NCBI GenBank assembly: GCA_043719155.1
Contig: JAYSUJ010000011.1
Location: 1 to 15,091 of the forward strand
DNA: 15,091 nucleotides
Reading direction: 5' to 3'
Source of the DNA: JBBQKQ01 sp043719155
Lineage (GTDB): Bacteria > Patescibacteriota > Minisyncoccia > Phycocordibacterales > UBA5272
Shown here: positions 5,827 through 12,887 of the stretch, piece after piece
Layout of the letters: every line of letters begins with the position of its first letter
How positions within the stretch are numbered: position 1 is the first letter of the stretch
The notes under the pieces: model-generated
Told to the model about the DNA's origin: nothing
The model's input: only the letters and a program-made list of their open reading frames with translations
Database searches by the model: none
Translations under genes and position numbers: made by a program

Positions 5827-6375
5827 ATGAATAAATTTAACAATTTAGGAAGAGATTTAAAAGATGTTATTGCTTGGATGCAAAAAGAAATGAAGCAGAT
5901 TTCGGCTGGAGTTGTGAACCCGAGTATTTTAGACTCGGTCTATGTAGACAGTTATGGAAGCCGTATGCAGGTTATGCACTTGGCAGCTATATCTGTAGAT
6001 GCCAACTCTCTAAAGGTTTCCGCTTTTGACAAGTCTCAAAATAAAGCCATAGAACAAGCTGTGCGTGATGCAGACCTTGGTGTGTCGCTGGTGTCTGAAA
6101 GTGACGGCATAAGGGTAATTTTCCCACAGTTAACAACAGAAACCAGAACCAAGTTTGTAAAGATAGCAAAAGAAAAGCTTGAAGATGGAAGAATTAAAGT
6201 GAGACAAATTCGTAGTGAGGTAAATACCGACCTAGATGCAGAGAAAATTGCAGGTGATATGAGTGAGGACGACAACAAAAGAAAAAAAGATCTTGTGCAA
6301 AAAGAGGTCGATGCAACAAATGCAGAGTTGGAGGCCTTATTTAAACATAAAGAAACAGCTATACTTAAAATTTAA
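5827..6375 (+). CDS. frr: ribosome recycling factor, 182 aa
   Basis: Ribosome recycling factor, which with EF-G splits the post-termination ribosome in the cytoplasm. The N-terminal helix leads to G-R-D-L-K-D-V-I-A-W-M-Q-K-E, then L-D-S-V-Y-V-D-S-Y-G-S-R-M and I-S-V-D-A-N-S-L-K-V of domain II. The C-terminal long helices contain V-I-F-P-Q-L-T-T-E-T-R and I-K-V-R-Q-I-R-S-E, and then S-E-D-D-N-K-R-K-K-D. Length is typical (about 185). The frame opens 17 codons earlier at 5776, but that ATG precedes the predicted transcript start and the family begins near residue 1 as chosen. It lies 14 bases upstream of rseP; frr and rseP also neighbour each other, with uppS, cdsA and dxr between, in many bacteria. 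Confidence 0.95.
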   Translation: MNKFNNLGRDLKDVIAWMQKEMKQISAGVVNPSILDSVYVDSYGSRMQVMHLAAISVDANSLKVSAFDKSQNKAIEQAVRDADLGVSLVSESDGIRVIFPQLTTETRTKFVKIAKEKLEDGRIKVRQIRSEVNTDLDAEKIAGDMSEDDNKRKKDLVQKEVDATNAELEALFKHKETAILKI

Positions 6376-6389
6376 TAAATAAAAAATAA

Positions 6390-7526
6390 ATGACAATTTC
6401 ATCTATCATTACGTTTTTAACTATACTTTTTTTGCTTGTAGTTATTCATGAGCTTGGGCATTTTCTGTTTGCAAAGTATTTTAAAATGCGTGTCGACGAG
6501 TTTGCGTTTGGCTTTCCTCCCGCACTTTTTAAGAAGAAAATTGGTGAGACGACATATTCACTGAACCTCATACCTCTTGGTGGTTATGTAAAAATTTTTG
6601 GTGAAAATGGTCTTGACGAAGAGGAAAAGAAAAACCTTTCCGAAAGTGAAAAGAAAAATCTGTTTGGAAACCATGTTTGGTACAAGAAGATTTTAGTACT
6701 TTTAGGCGGTGTCTTGTTCAACGTGATAGGGGCTATTATTTTGTTTACTTTTGCGTTAGTACTTGGAACAAGTTTGAGCATAGACCCAAGTGAGATAAAA
6801 GATGTAAGTTTTGTTAACAGGGAGCTTGTCTTGGCAAATATAAGTCCTAAAAGTCCACTCTTAGAAACCACGATTTCAGTTGGAGATAAAATTATTTCTA
6901 TGCAAGCTGACGGAGTAGGTTTGTCTGGAGAAGATATTTTTTCAAGCTCGGTTTCTGGTTTTATCCAGGAGCATAATAATTCTAAAATAGACATAACCTT
7001 TAAGAATAAGGGTGGAAAAATAGAAACAATTTCAGTTATCCCTAGAGGTGGAATAATAGAAGGAAAGAAAATTGTAGGGGCCTCATTTGCAGACATTGCC
7101 TTTAAAAAATATGGGTTTTTTGAAGCTATTGTAGAAGCGACAAAAATTACCTATCATCAGCTTCTGTTTATTTTTTCTAGCCTCTATGAGCTTGTTCAGG
7201 ATCTACTTTTTAAAGATACAAAAGTTTCAGATAGTGTTGCTGGACCTATTGGTTTAGCTATGATGACATCCAAAGTTTCTTCAAAAGGATTAGACCAGAT
7301 ATTGATTTTTGCAGCCATGCTCTCGCTCTCACTTGCAGCTTTTAATATTTTACCAATTCCAGCTTTGGATGGAGGTAGAATCTTTCTAGTGCTTGCAGAA
7401 GTTGCCATGCGAAAAAAAATAAAGGCCAGCTATGAGCAACTTTTCCATGGCCTCGGGTTCATCTTGCTTTTATGTTTAATGTTGTTTGTTACCTATTATG
7501 ATATTGTAAAAGCAATGGCCTCATAG
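6390..7526 (+). CDS. rseP: RIP site-2 zinc metalloprotease RseP, 378 aa
   Basis: Intramembrane zinc protease that cleaves transmembrane segments of regulators or leftover signal peptides. The first membrane helix contains H20-E-L-G-H24 with Glu21 as catalytic base. Conserved F-A-F-G-F-P-P and Y-S-L-N-L-I-P-L-G-G-Y-V-K follow. A second membrane helix spans about 105-128 (V-L-L-G-G-V-L-F-N-V). A single PDZ domain lies at about 145-225, where E. coli RseP has two. The third zinc ligand Asp327 sits in P-A-L-D-G-G-R within a later helix, and a last helix ends the protein. Length and helix order fit single-PDZ family members. The start lies 14 bases after frr with no Shine-Dalgarno. Confidence 0.93.
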   Translation: MTISSIITFLTILFLLVVIHELGHFLFAKYFKMRVDEFAFGFPPALFKKKIGETTYSLNLIPLGGYVKIFGENGLDEEEKKNLSESEKKNLFGNHVWYKKILVLLGGVLFNVIGAIILFTFALVLGTSLSIDPSEIKDVSFVNRELVLANISPKSPLLETTISVGDKIISMQADGVGLSGEDIFSSSVSGFIQEHNNSKIDITFKNKGGKIETISVIPRGGIIEGKKIVGASFADIAFKKYGFFEAIVEATKITYHQLLFIFSSLYELVQDLLFKDTKVSDSVAGPIGLAMMTSKVSSKGLDQILIFAAMLSLSLAAFNILPIPALDGGRIFLVLAEVAMRKKIKASYEQLFHGLGFILLLCLMLFVTYYDIVKAMAS

Positions 7527-7532
7527 TATAAT
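7504..7532 (+). promoter_or_regulatory. promoter of the cytochrome b5-like gene
   Basis: TTGTAA (7504-7509) and TATAAT (7527-7532) are exactly 17 bp apart. The -35 lies inside the end of rseP and the -10 overlaps its stop region. Transcription would start near 7539, about 7 nt before the ATG. Confidence 0.6.
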
Positions 7533-7545
7533 TTGTAAATAAAAT

Positions 7546-7941
7546 ATGAAATTCAAAAAAATAATTATTACTTTAATTTTACTTTTGGCTATAGCTGGCG
7601 TGCTAGGGTATTTATATATAGATGAACAAGAAAAAGAATTAGAAGCTTTGACAAAAGAGTCTGTAGACAGTGCAAGTGTAGCAAGCTCAACATCTGTCGT
7701 TGTTCAAAAATATGCAATGTCGGAAGTTATAAAGCACAATAGAAAGTCTGACTGTTGGATGGTGGTTGATAAAAGTGTTGTAGATGTAACGAGTTTTGTG
7801 GAAAAACACCCAGGTGGTGACAAGATTTTGGAGGGCTGTGGTAAAGACGCTACAAAAATGTTTAATAAGATCAAAGGGCATTTGGGAGGTGTGGCTCAAA
7901 TGATACTGCGAAAGTTAACTATTGGTCAGCTGGAGAATTAG
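7546..7941 (+). CDS. membrane-anchored cytochrome b5-like heme protein, 131 aa
   Basis: An N-terminal membrane segment (about residues 5-24, preceded by Lys) is followed by a Ser/Val-rich linker (40-55) and a cytochrome b5-type domain from about 58 to 129. The domain shows the hallmark H88-P-G-G91 with its heme-ligand His, and D-C-W-M-V-V, V-V-D-V-T-S-F-V, C-G-K-D-A-T-K-M-F. The second candidate ligand is His112 in K-G-H-L-G. The domain probably faces outside or the periplasm-like space, tethered as an anchor, and would carry electrons or bind a ligand. It has its own promoter within rseP's end. No partner reductase is seen in the window. Bacterial and CPR examples of this small anchored form exist; their partner is generally unknown. 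Confidence 0.88.
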   Translation: MKFKKIIITLILLLAIAGVLGYLYIDEQEKELEALTKESVDSASVASSTSVVVQKYAMSEVIKHNRKSDCWMVVDKSVVDVTSFVEKHPGGDKILEGCGKDATKMFNKIKGHLGGVAQMILRKLTIGQLEN

Positions 7942-7950
7942 TTTTAAAAT

Positions 7951-7980
7951 TTGTGTAAATTGTCTTTTTTATGATATAAT
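7951..7980 (+). promoter_or_regulatory. promoter of tRNA-Ala
   Basis: TTGTGT (7951-7956) and TATAAT (7975-7980) are 18 bp apart, with TGA directly before the -10 (extended type). The predicted start near 7987 leaves a 74-nt 5' leader before the tRNA, in which GGGAC/GTCCC (8019-8023, 8050-8054) can enclose AGGT/ACCT (8029-8032, 8040-8043). Confidence 0.65.
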
Positions 7981-8060
7981 CTTAATCAACCTCATGTCAC
8001 CTGTGGAGATGTGCTGGTGGGACCAAATAGGTCTAAGAAACCTGTTTAAGTCCCTGTTAT

Positions 8061-8133
8061 GGGCCCTTAGCTTAGTTGGTAGAGCGCCTCATTTGCACTG
8101 AGGAGGTCAACGGTTCGAATCCGTTAGGGTCCA
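8061..8133 (+). tRNA. tRNA-Ala (anticodon TGC)
   Basis: Full cloverleaf. The acceptor arm GGGCCCT (8061-8067) pairs with AGGGTCC (8126-8132), with one G-U pair. The D arm is GCTTAGTTGGTAGAGC. The anticodon arm CCTCA/TGAGG has loop TTTGCAC, reading TGC. The T arm AACGG/CCGTT has loop TTCGAAT. The discriminator base is A8133. CCA is not encoded and must be added by the CCA-adding enzyme. Confidence 0.97.
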
Positions 8134-8145
8134 CATAAAAAAATT

Positions 8146-8171
8146 AACAGAGTCGCAAGATTCTGTTTTTT
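8146..8171 (+). terminator. intrinsic terminator after tRNA-Ala
   Basis: AACAGAGTC (8146-8154) pairs with GATTCTGTT (8159-8167), including one G-U, around a GCAA tetraloop, followed by a T-run to 8171. It isolates the tRNA transcript from the murF-like gene. Confidence 0.85.
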
Positions 8172-8185
8172 CTTTCACCGTTAAA

Positions 8186-8194
8186 TGCTATAAT
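8186..8194 (+). promoter_or_regulatory. extended -10 promoter of the murF-like gene
   Basis: TG-C-TATAAT (8186-8194) with no clear -35 box, directly after the tRNA terminator. Transcription from about 8201 would leave some 5 nt before the ATG at 8206, so the mRNA is essentially leaderless. Confidence 0.7.
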
Positions 8195-8205
8195 TATAAG
8201 TAATT

Positions 8206-9546
8206 ATGAAAAATTTCTTCAAAGACAAAGTAGTTAAAATTTTAAGTTGGGAGTCAAAAAGAATTTTAGACAAACACCTACCTTTTATTATTTCCATAAC
8301 AGGTAATGTCGGTAAGACTACCACCAAAGATTATGTTTACAGTTTGTTACGTTATAAATATGGACAAAATGTGCGAGCCTCAGAAAAAAGTCAAAACTCT
8401 GAATTTGGCTTAAACCTAACAATAATTGGCGAAAAAAATGCTTGGAACAGTCCGATTGATTGGCTAAAAGTTTTGTGGAGTGGTTTGGTAAAGGTGTATA
8501 CTTTGAAAAAATATCCCGAAGTCTTGGTTTTGGAAGTTGGAGCTGACAAGCCTGGAGACATACGACTTTTATCAAAAATTTTTAAATCAAACTTGGTAGT
8601 TCTCACGGCTTTTCAAGAAGCTCCGACTCATGGTGAGTTTTTTCTGAATATCGATCAACATATAAATGAAAAAAAAGTTTTGGTAGAAACGATGGAAAAA
8701 GATGGGGCTATAGTTTTCAATGCCGATGACCAAGTTATGTCCAAAATGGCAAGAGAAAGCAAGGAAAAAAGCAACAATATTCAAATATTTTCATTTGGTT
8801 ACGCAACCGATTCGAACGTTCAAATACTGGATTGCAACAACTTGTACGACGACCAAGCAGAGCTAATAGGGTCAAAAATTAAATTTAGAATCAACTTACA
8901 GTCAGAAGCTTTTAAGGTTATGTATGACTTGGATTTAAGGTTTTTAAGTGTTACCGGCAATGCTCATGCCTATTCTATTGCGAGTGCTATTTGCGTTGCT
9001 CTTCTACATGGGTTTACTAAAGAGGATATTTTAGAATCTGTGCAAGACATAGAGTTTTCTAAAAGTCGGATGAGAGTTTTAAACGGCATAAACGGCACGA
9101 AAATAATCGATGATTGTTACAACGCTTCACCAATCGCCATGCAAAATGCAATTGAGACTTTGTTTAAGATTTTGGCGAAAGGTAAAAAAGTAGCCATCTT
9201 GGGGCATATGGCAGAGCTAGGAAACAAGACTAAGGATGAGCATTTTAAAACCGCAATTTTAGCTTCAAAAGTGTTTGATGTTGTTATTTTATCAGGTAGA
9301 TATAATGAGTATTATTTGGAAGGTTTAAAAGCAGGTAAGTTTGATTTGGCGAAAGTTTTTCTGGCAAGTAATGCAAAAGAAGTTTTAAATCTCATTGTGG
9401 AAAATAATTTACTGAGAAATTTGGATATTGTTTTAGTGAAAGGTTCCCAGTCGGCTCGTCTTGAGAAAGTAGTCACAGAACTCTTGGCCTACAGAAATGA
9501 TGTGGATAAGGTGTGTAGACAGGATGATGAGTGGAAAAATAGATGA
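8206..9546 (+). CDS. murF: Mur ligase, MurF-like, lacking the N-terminal substrate domain, 446 aa
   Basis: ATP-dependent Mur ligase family, closest in motif to MurF, which adds D-Ala-D-Ala to UDP-MurNAc-tripeptide in the cytoplasm. The P-loop G33-N-V-G-K-T-T-T-K is followed by N-S-E-F-G-L-N. Next come L-E-V-G-A-D-K-P-G-D-I and A-P-T-H-G, then F-N-A-D-D (Mg/ATP part). The later I-D-D-C-Y-N-A-S-P (301-309) and G-H-M-A-E-L-G are typical of MurF's central and C-terminal domains. In usual MurF the P-loop is near residue 100-110 because an ~80-residue UDP-sugar-binding domain precedes it. Here only about 30 residues do, so that domain is missing. The start is fixed by the promoter 12 bases upstream. 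The substrate could therefore differ from that of standard MurF. Its stop faces the VIT gene 6 bases away. Confidence 0.8.
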   Translation: MKNFFKDKVVKILSWESKRILDKHLPFIISITGNVGKTTTKDYVYSLLRYKYGQNVRASEKSQNSEFGLNLTIIGEKNAWNSPIDWLKVLWSGLVKVYTLKKYPEVLVLEVGADKPGDIRLLSKIFKSNLVVLTAFQEAPTHGEFFLNIDQHINEKKVLVETMEKDGAIVFNADDQVMSKMARESKEKSNNIQIFSFGYATDSNVQILDCNNLYDDQAELIGSKIKFRINLQSEAFKVMYDLDLRFLSVTGNAHAYSIASAICVALLHGFTKEDILESVQDIEFSKSRMRVLNGINGTKIIDDCYNASPIAMQNAIETLFKILAKGKKVAILGHMAELGNKTKDEHFKTAILASKVFDVVILSGRYNEYYLEGLKAGKFDLAKVFLASNAKEVLNLIVENNLLRNLDIVLVKGSQSARLEKVVTELLAYRNDVDKVCRQDDEWKNR

Positions 9547-9552
9547 ACAAAC

Positions 9553-10041
9553 TTACACTAAGTGCTTTATCCAAAAGCCTACATAATAAGATATCGCGGC
9601 CGCAGTCCCACCAATTATTAATGTTTCGATAGCCGAGCTCAGCTTATTTTCTCTAATAACGTATCCACGTACAAGTCCAATGACTAAAAAAGTTAGACCT
9701 GTCAAATAGCAAGAGATTTTAAATGATGAAAAATTAAAAATATTAAGTTTAAAGATGTAGGGGATGATGGGAATTATCCCAACCATTATAAATGCTACAA
9801 AGGTGGCGATTGATGTCTTTAAAGCATCTGTCTTGTCATTTTCATGTTTGGATCTTTCACTAAGGTAGTTGGACGAAGCCATGGAAAAACCGTCTGCCAA
9901 AACGTTGGCCACACCCAATACTAGAACTATAACTGGCGAGAGTGATGCGCCGGCTACCCCGGCTACTACGGCAAAAGTTGTAACGGTGCCGTCTATAGAT
10001 CCATAAACAAATTGGGGAAGATATTTTTTGAAAGTAGACAT
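9553..10041 (-). CDS. VIT1/CCC1-family membrane transporter, 162 aa
   Basis: Iron/manganese transporter-type membrane protein. The first helix carries D17-G-T-V-T-T-F-A-V-V-A-G-V-A-G-A, the second N-V-L-A-D-G-F-S-M-A-S-S-N-Y-L-S (46-61). Both are hallmark sequences, with Asp/Met residues that line the metal path in plant VIT1. About five hydrophobic segments are visible. The cytosolic loop between helices 2 and 3 is very short (about 62-75, E-R-S-K-H-E-N-D-K-T-D-A), so the longer metal-binding loop domain of plant VIT1 is reduced or absent. It probably exports Fe2+ or Mn2+ from the cytoplasm. It is transcribed divergently from lysS, and a TATACT on the minus strand (10055-10060) may be its -10. 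Confidence 0.87.
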   Translation of the reverse strand: MSTFKKYLPQFVYGSIDGTVTTFAVVAGVAGASLSPVIVLVLGVANVLADGFSMASSNYLSERSKHENDKTDALKTSIATFVAFIMVGIIPIIPYIFKLNIFNFSSFKISCYLTGLTFLVIGLVRGYVIRENKLSSAIETLIIGGTAAAISYYVGFWIKHLV

Positions 10042-10049
10042 TTTTGATG

Positions 10050-10079
10050 TTTACAGTATATATTATTTTGTGATATTAT
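10050..10079 (+). promoter_or_regulatory. lysS promoter in the divergent region
   Basis: TTTACA (10050-10055) and TATTAT (10074-10079) are 18 bp apart with TGA before the -10. The start near 10086 leaves about 11 nt before the lysS ATG. A minus-strand TATACT (10055-10060) for the VIT gene overlaps the -35 region, so the two promoters may exclude each other. Confidence 0.6.
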
Positions 10080-10096
10080 AAAACAATAGAAATAAT

Positions 10097-11569
10097 ATGG
10101 CAGATATAAACGAATTAAAAGCCGAGAGAATCAAGAAACTAGTAAAATTAGAGGTGATGGGTGTAAATTGTTATCCACCAAAAATAAAACTTTTGGGGAA
10201 TAGGTTAAGTAGTGAGGAGGCAAGAAAAATGTTTTATTTAGGTGATGTAGAAAGTGAAGAATCAAACAAGGTAATTTTAGCAGGAAGGGTAATGACAGTT
10301 CGTGGTCAAGGAAAGATTTTATTTATTGACATAAGTGATGAGCAGGGAAAATTTCAAGTGGTTTTAAAAGAAGATGTTTTAGGAGTAGAAAAGCTAAAAA
10401 TATTTTTTGAAAATATTGACGCTGGTGACTTTGTAGCTTTTGTTGGAAATTTATTTATTACCAAAAGAGGAGAGAAAAGCTTGGAAGCTAGCGACTGGCA
10501 AATTCTTTCAAAGTCACTTTTACCGTTACCTTCTACTTTCTATGGTTTAGAAGACGAAGAAGAAATGTTGCGTAAAAGATATTTGGATTTTGCCTTGAAT
10601 AAAGAAAAAAGAGAAATGTTTGTGCGAAAGGCAAAGTTTTGGAGTACAGTTCGAAACTTTTTGGAAGCTAGAAACTTTTTAGCTGTAGAAACTCCAACCA
10701 TAGAAACCACTACTGGCGGAGCAGAAGCCAGACCATTTAAGTCTTTTCATAATGATTATGATATGGAGGTTTTTATGCGTATCGACATCGGTGAGTTGTG
10801 GCAAAAAAGACTTTTGGCTGGTGGTTTTGAGAAAACTTATCAAATAGGTAAGGCCTATAGAAATGAAGGTTCGTCTCCGACTCATCTTCAAGAGTTTACA
10901 AACTGCGAGTTTTACTGGGCCTACGCTGACTATCATGATGGTATGCAAATGATAAAAGATTTGTATAGAGAAATTGCTAAAGAAGTTTATGGAAAAACAA
11001 ATTTTACTATAGGGCAGCATACCTTTGATTTGGCTAATGAGTGGCAAGAAATAGACTATAGAGGGCATATCTTGGAAAAAACAGGTGTAGATGTTTTTGC
11101 TTCTAGTGAAGAAGTTTTAAAGAAAAAGCTCATAGAACTGAATGTAAAATGGGACGGAGAAGGTAGGGAAAGGTTGACTGATACACTTTGGAAATATTGT
11201 AGAAAGCAAATTTCAGGGCCAGCCTTTTTAGTAAATCATCCTGCTTATATGTCCGCCCTTTCAAAACATAACTTGGACGGAATGACTTCTCAAGTTTTTC
11301 AACCAATCATTGCTGGAGCAGAGGCCGGAAAAGGTTTTTCAGAGCTAAATGACCCCAGGGTGCAAAGAGTAAATTTTGAAAGGCAAAAAGAACTGTTGGA
11401 GGCGGGTGATGAAGAGGCAATGATGCCAGATTTTTCTTTCGTTGAAATGTTAGAGCATGGCATGCCACCAGCTTTTGGATATGGTTTTGGAGAAAGAATG
11501 TTTGCCCTTTTTGAAGGTGTACCTATCCGCGAGGTGCAAATGTTTCCACTTGTAAAGCCTAAAAAATAA
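10097..11569 (+). CDS. lysS: lysyl-tRNA synthetase, class II, 490 aa
   Basis: Attaches lysine to tRNA-Lys in the cytoplasm. The N-terminal OB-fold anticodon-binding domain (about 60-150) contains V-I-L-A-G-R-V-M-T-V-R and F-I-D-I-S-D-E-Q-G. The catalytic domain has the class II motifs. Motif 1 is around R-N-F-L-E-A-R-N-F-L-A-V-E-T-P-T, followed by G-G-A-E-A-R-P-F. Motif 2 has Y-R-N-E-G-S-S-P-T-H-L-Q-E-F near 255-270. Motif 3 is G-Y-G-F-G-E-R-M-F (near 460), meeting GxGxGxxR, and ends in R-E-V-Q-M-F-P. Motif 2 differs from the usual R-N-E-G-I-S-x-x-H-N-P-E-F-T, so this is a divergent form. Length is normal. No Shine-Dalgarno is seen. Confidence 0.9.
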   Translation: MADINELKAERIKKLVKLEVMGVNCYPPKIKLLGNRLSSEEARKMFYLGDVESEESNKVILAGRVMTVRGQGKILFIDISDEQGKFQVVLKEDVLGVEKLKIFFENIDAGDFVAFVGNLFITKRGEKSLEASDWQILSKSLLPLPSTFYGLEDEEEMLRKRYLDFALNKEKREMFVRKAKFWSTVRNFLEARNFLAVETPTIETTTGGAEARPFKSFHNDYDMEVFMRIDIGELWQKRLLAGGFEKTYQIGKAYRNEGSSPTHLQEFTNCEFYWAYADYHDGMQMIKDLYREIAKEVYGKTNFTIGQHTFDLANEWQEIDYRGHILEKTGVDVFASSEEVLKKKLIELNVKWDGEGRERLTDTLWKYCRKQISGPAFLVNHPAYMSALSKHNLDGMTSQVFQPIIAGAEAGKGFSELNDPRVQRVNFERQKELLEAGDEEAMMPDFSFVEMLEHGMPPAFGYGFGERMFALFEGVPIREVQMFPLVKPKK

Positions 11570-11578
11570 TTTAGCTAC

Positions 11579-12454
11579 ATGTCAGTAGAAGGTTCAATTT
11601 TAAGCTCAGGTACTGGTGAAAAAAAGCCAAGAAATGTGGATATTGTGGAAACACCACATGCAACATTTCGGGTTATACGTTCAAACCATGATGTACCAAA
11701 TACAAAAGCAGAATTAGGCCGAGCAACAGTAGTTTGTGTTGAAAACCAAGCACATGACTATACGGCAGGATACAAACCAGAGAAAATATCTGCGATAGAA
11801 AATATTAAAATTCTTATACATGAATCAGTTCAGTTTTCAGAGTGGAGGAATAGTTCACAGATTGAAAGTTTATATATAACAGACTCTTTTGACGTTGGAG
11901 GATTGACTGAGAAAATCCATAATGAATTTTTCAAAGCAAGAAGAGGGTTAGTGTTTGGTGCAATTCCGGCAGTTTTTGGATTAATGGAAATGCTAAAGCC
12001 TCAGACTTCAGACAAGGTAATAGGTGCTGGTCTACTTGGTATCGGTGCGTATTTAGCCAGAGCAAAAGCATCGGAGTTCCTAATTGCAGATGGATATAAG
12101 GGCGACACTCTTACTAAAATTGAAAGGGAAACAGCCCTAGTTGGAGTTGCAATTAGAAACTTAATAATTGCGCATAAGGCAGATTTCGCAGCTAAAAGAG
12201 AATATAGAAAAACAGGAAATAAAAAAGATGTGGCCTTAGCTGTTGGTAGTGATCATGGACTGGTGACTGAGGTGTTGAAGCTTAGTAGTACAGACAGAGA
12301 AAATTATTTTGTAGAACTCTTGAACGAGGCAAAAGCACAAGGAAAACTTAGCGAAGTAGAGCTAAAACATCTGGAAGAGTTTTTTCATAAAGTCCCATAC
12401 TTAAATGCTCAGACAGGAGAAATAGAAATGTTAGATACGCGGTACGATAAGTAA
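11579..12454 (+). CDS. TraB/Tiki-like protein with membrane segment(s), 291 aa, putative
   Basis: No clear family match, but residues resemble the TraB/PrgY/Tiki superfamily. That superfamily has a N-terminal Gx2H, a Glu soon after, an Arg near the end and a second Gx2H. Here R-S-N-H37, V-C-V-E55-N, R193-N-L-I-I-A-H-K and G223-S-D-H226-G fall in that order. The first Gx2H is degenerate. Two hydrophobic stretches occur mid-protein (about 123-139 and 147-162), so it may sit in the membrane. The C-terminus is charged and helical. It starts 9 bases after lysS and probably shares its transcript. Members of this superfamily include membrane-associated metallo-hydrolase-like folds; activity here is unknown. 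Confidence 0.55.
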   Translation: MSVEGSILSSGTGEKKPRNVDIVETPHATFRVIRSNHDVPNTKAELGRATVVCVENQAHDYTAGYKPEKISAIENIKILIHESVQFSEWRNSSQIESLYITDSFDVGGLTEKIHNEFFKARRGLVFGAIPAVFGLMEMLKPQTSDKVIGAGLLGIGAYLARAKASEFLIADGYKGDTLTKIERETALVGVAIRNLIIAHKADFAAKREYRKTGNKKDVALAVGSDHGLVTEVLKLSSTDRENYFVELLNEAKAQGKLSEVELKHLEEFFHKVPYLNAQTGEIEMLDTRYDK

Positions 12455-12538
12455 AATAACTGTAAGTTAAAATATTTGCAAACTACTTGCATATGCGAAA
12501 ATAAACATAGATGCGAGTTGATTTGCATAAATAAAAAG

Positions 12539-12547
12539 TTATCCACA
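12539..12547 (+). promoter_or_regulatory. DnaA-box match (TTATCCACA)
   Basis: A perfect 9-base match to the classic DnaA box in an AT-rich intergenic stretch. Two further perfect matches lie on the minus strand at 9501-9509 (inside the murF-like gene) and 13094-13102. The window has no dnaA, dnaN or rpmH, so calling an origin would be premature. Confidence 0.4.
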
Positions 12548-12563
12548 TTTTATCTAAATAATA

Positions 12564-12592
12564 TTTGCAATAAATATTTATATCTCTATACT
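12564..12592 (+). promoter_or_regulatory. promoter of the basic-peptide gene
   Basis: TTTGCA (12564-12569) and TATACT (12587-12592) are 17 bp apart. TACTA/TAGTA (12589-12593 and 12596-12600) forms an inverted repeat over the -10. Transcription from about 12599 gives a leader near 97 nt. Upstream, 12455-12560 is AT-rich with two ATATTTGCA copies and the DnaA-box match at 12539-12547. Confidence 0.5.
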
Positions 12593-12696
12593 ATTTAGTA
12601 GGCGATTAGGTCTAATGAAGGTATTACTCTCCTTTCGTTAAAACTTATTCTGCCGTGGTGCTCAATACATTAATTTTAATTTTAAAATATTACTCT

Positions 12697-12768
12697 ATGG
12701 CAGCAAAGAAAAAAGCAGCGAAGAAAGTTGCTAAAAAAGTTGTAAAGAAAGTGGCTAAGAAGAAATAA
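12697..12768 (+). CDS. 23-aa lysine/alanine-rich histone-H1-like peptide
   Basis: ATG at 12697 to TAA at 12766-12768 encodes 23 residues made only of Met, Ala, Lys and Val, in repeats such as AAKKVAKKVVKK. This is like the tails of bacterial histone-H1-like DNA-binding proteins, so it may bind DNA or RNA. A promoter, a leader with a hairpin and an intrinsic terminator bracket it, which supports real expression despite its size. No Shine-Dalgarno is seen. Codons mix AAG/AAA and GCA/GCG/GCT rather than being a simple-repeat slip, which argues for selection on the protein. It would be missed by gene callers with a length cut-off. Role in packing the chromosome is inference. Confidence 0.65.
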   Translation: MAAKKKAAKKVAKKVVKKVAKKK

Positions 12769-12803
12769 TTTCTTCTCTAGAAACAATCTAAACAAAACAG
12801 AAT

Positions 12804-12833
12804 AACACAGGTCTTACTCTCCCTGTGTTTTTT
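12804..12833 (+). terminator. intrinsic terminator of the basic-peptide gene
   Basis: AACACAGG (12804-12811) pairs with CCTGTGTT (12822-12829), then a T-run to 12833. Its loop (TCTTACTCTC) nearly repeats the loop of a leader hairpin at about 12615-12635. Confidence 0.85.
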
Positions 12834-12887
12834 GTTTGATTTAAATTTGCTAATGTGCTAGTGTTAGTATAGGAAGAGGAGTACAAG

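Noticed and set aside
6036..6278. Minus-strand open frames inside frr, rseP and murF-like genes
   Set aside because: They lie opposite well-supported genes and their composition is that of antisense shadows.
10166..10174. Further DnaA-box-like site TTATCCACC in lysS
   Set aside because: Last base mismatched and inside coding sequence; not counted with the perfect matches.
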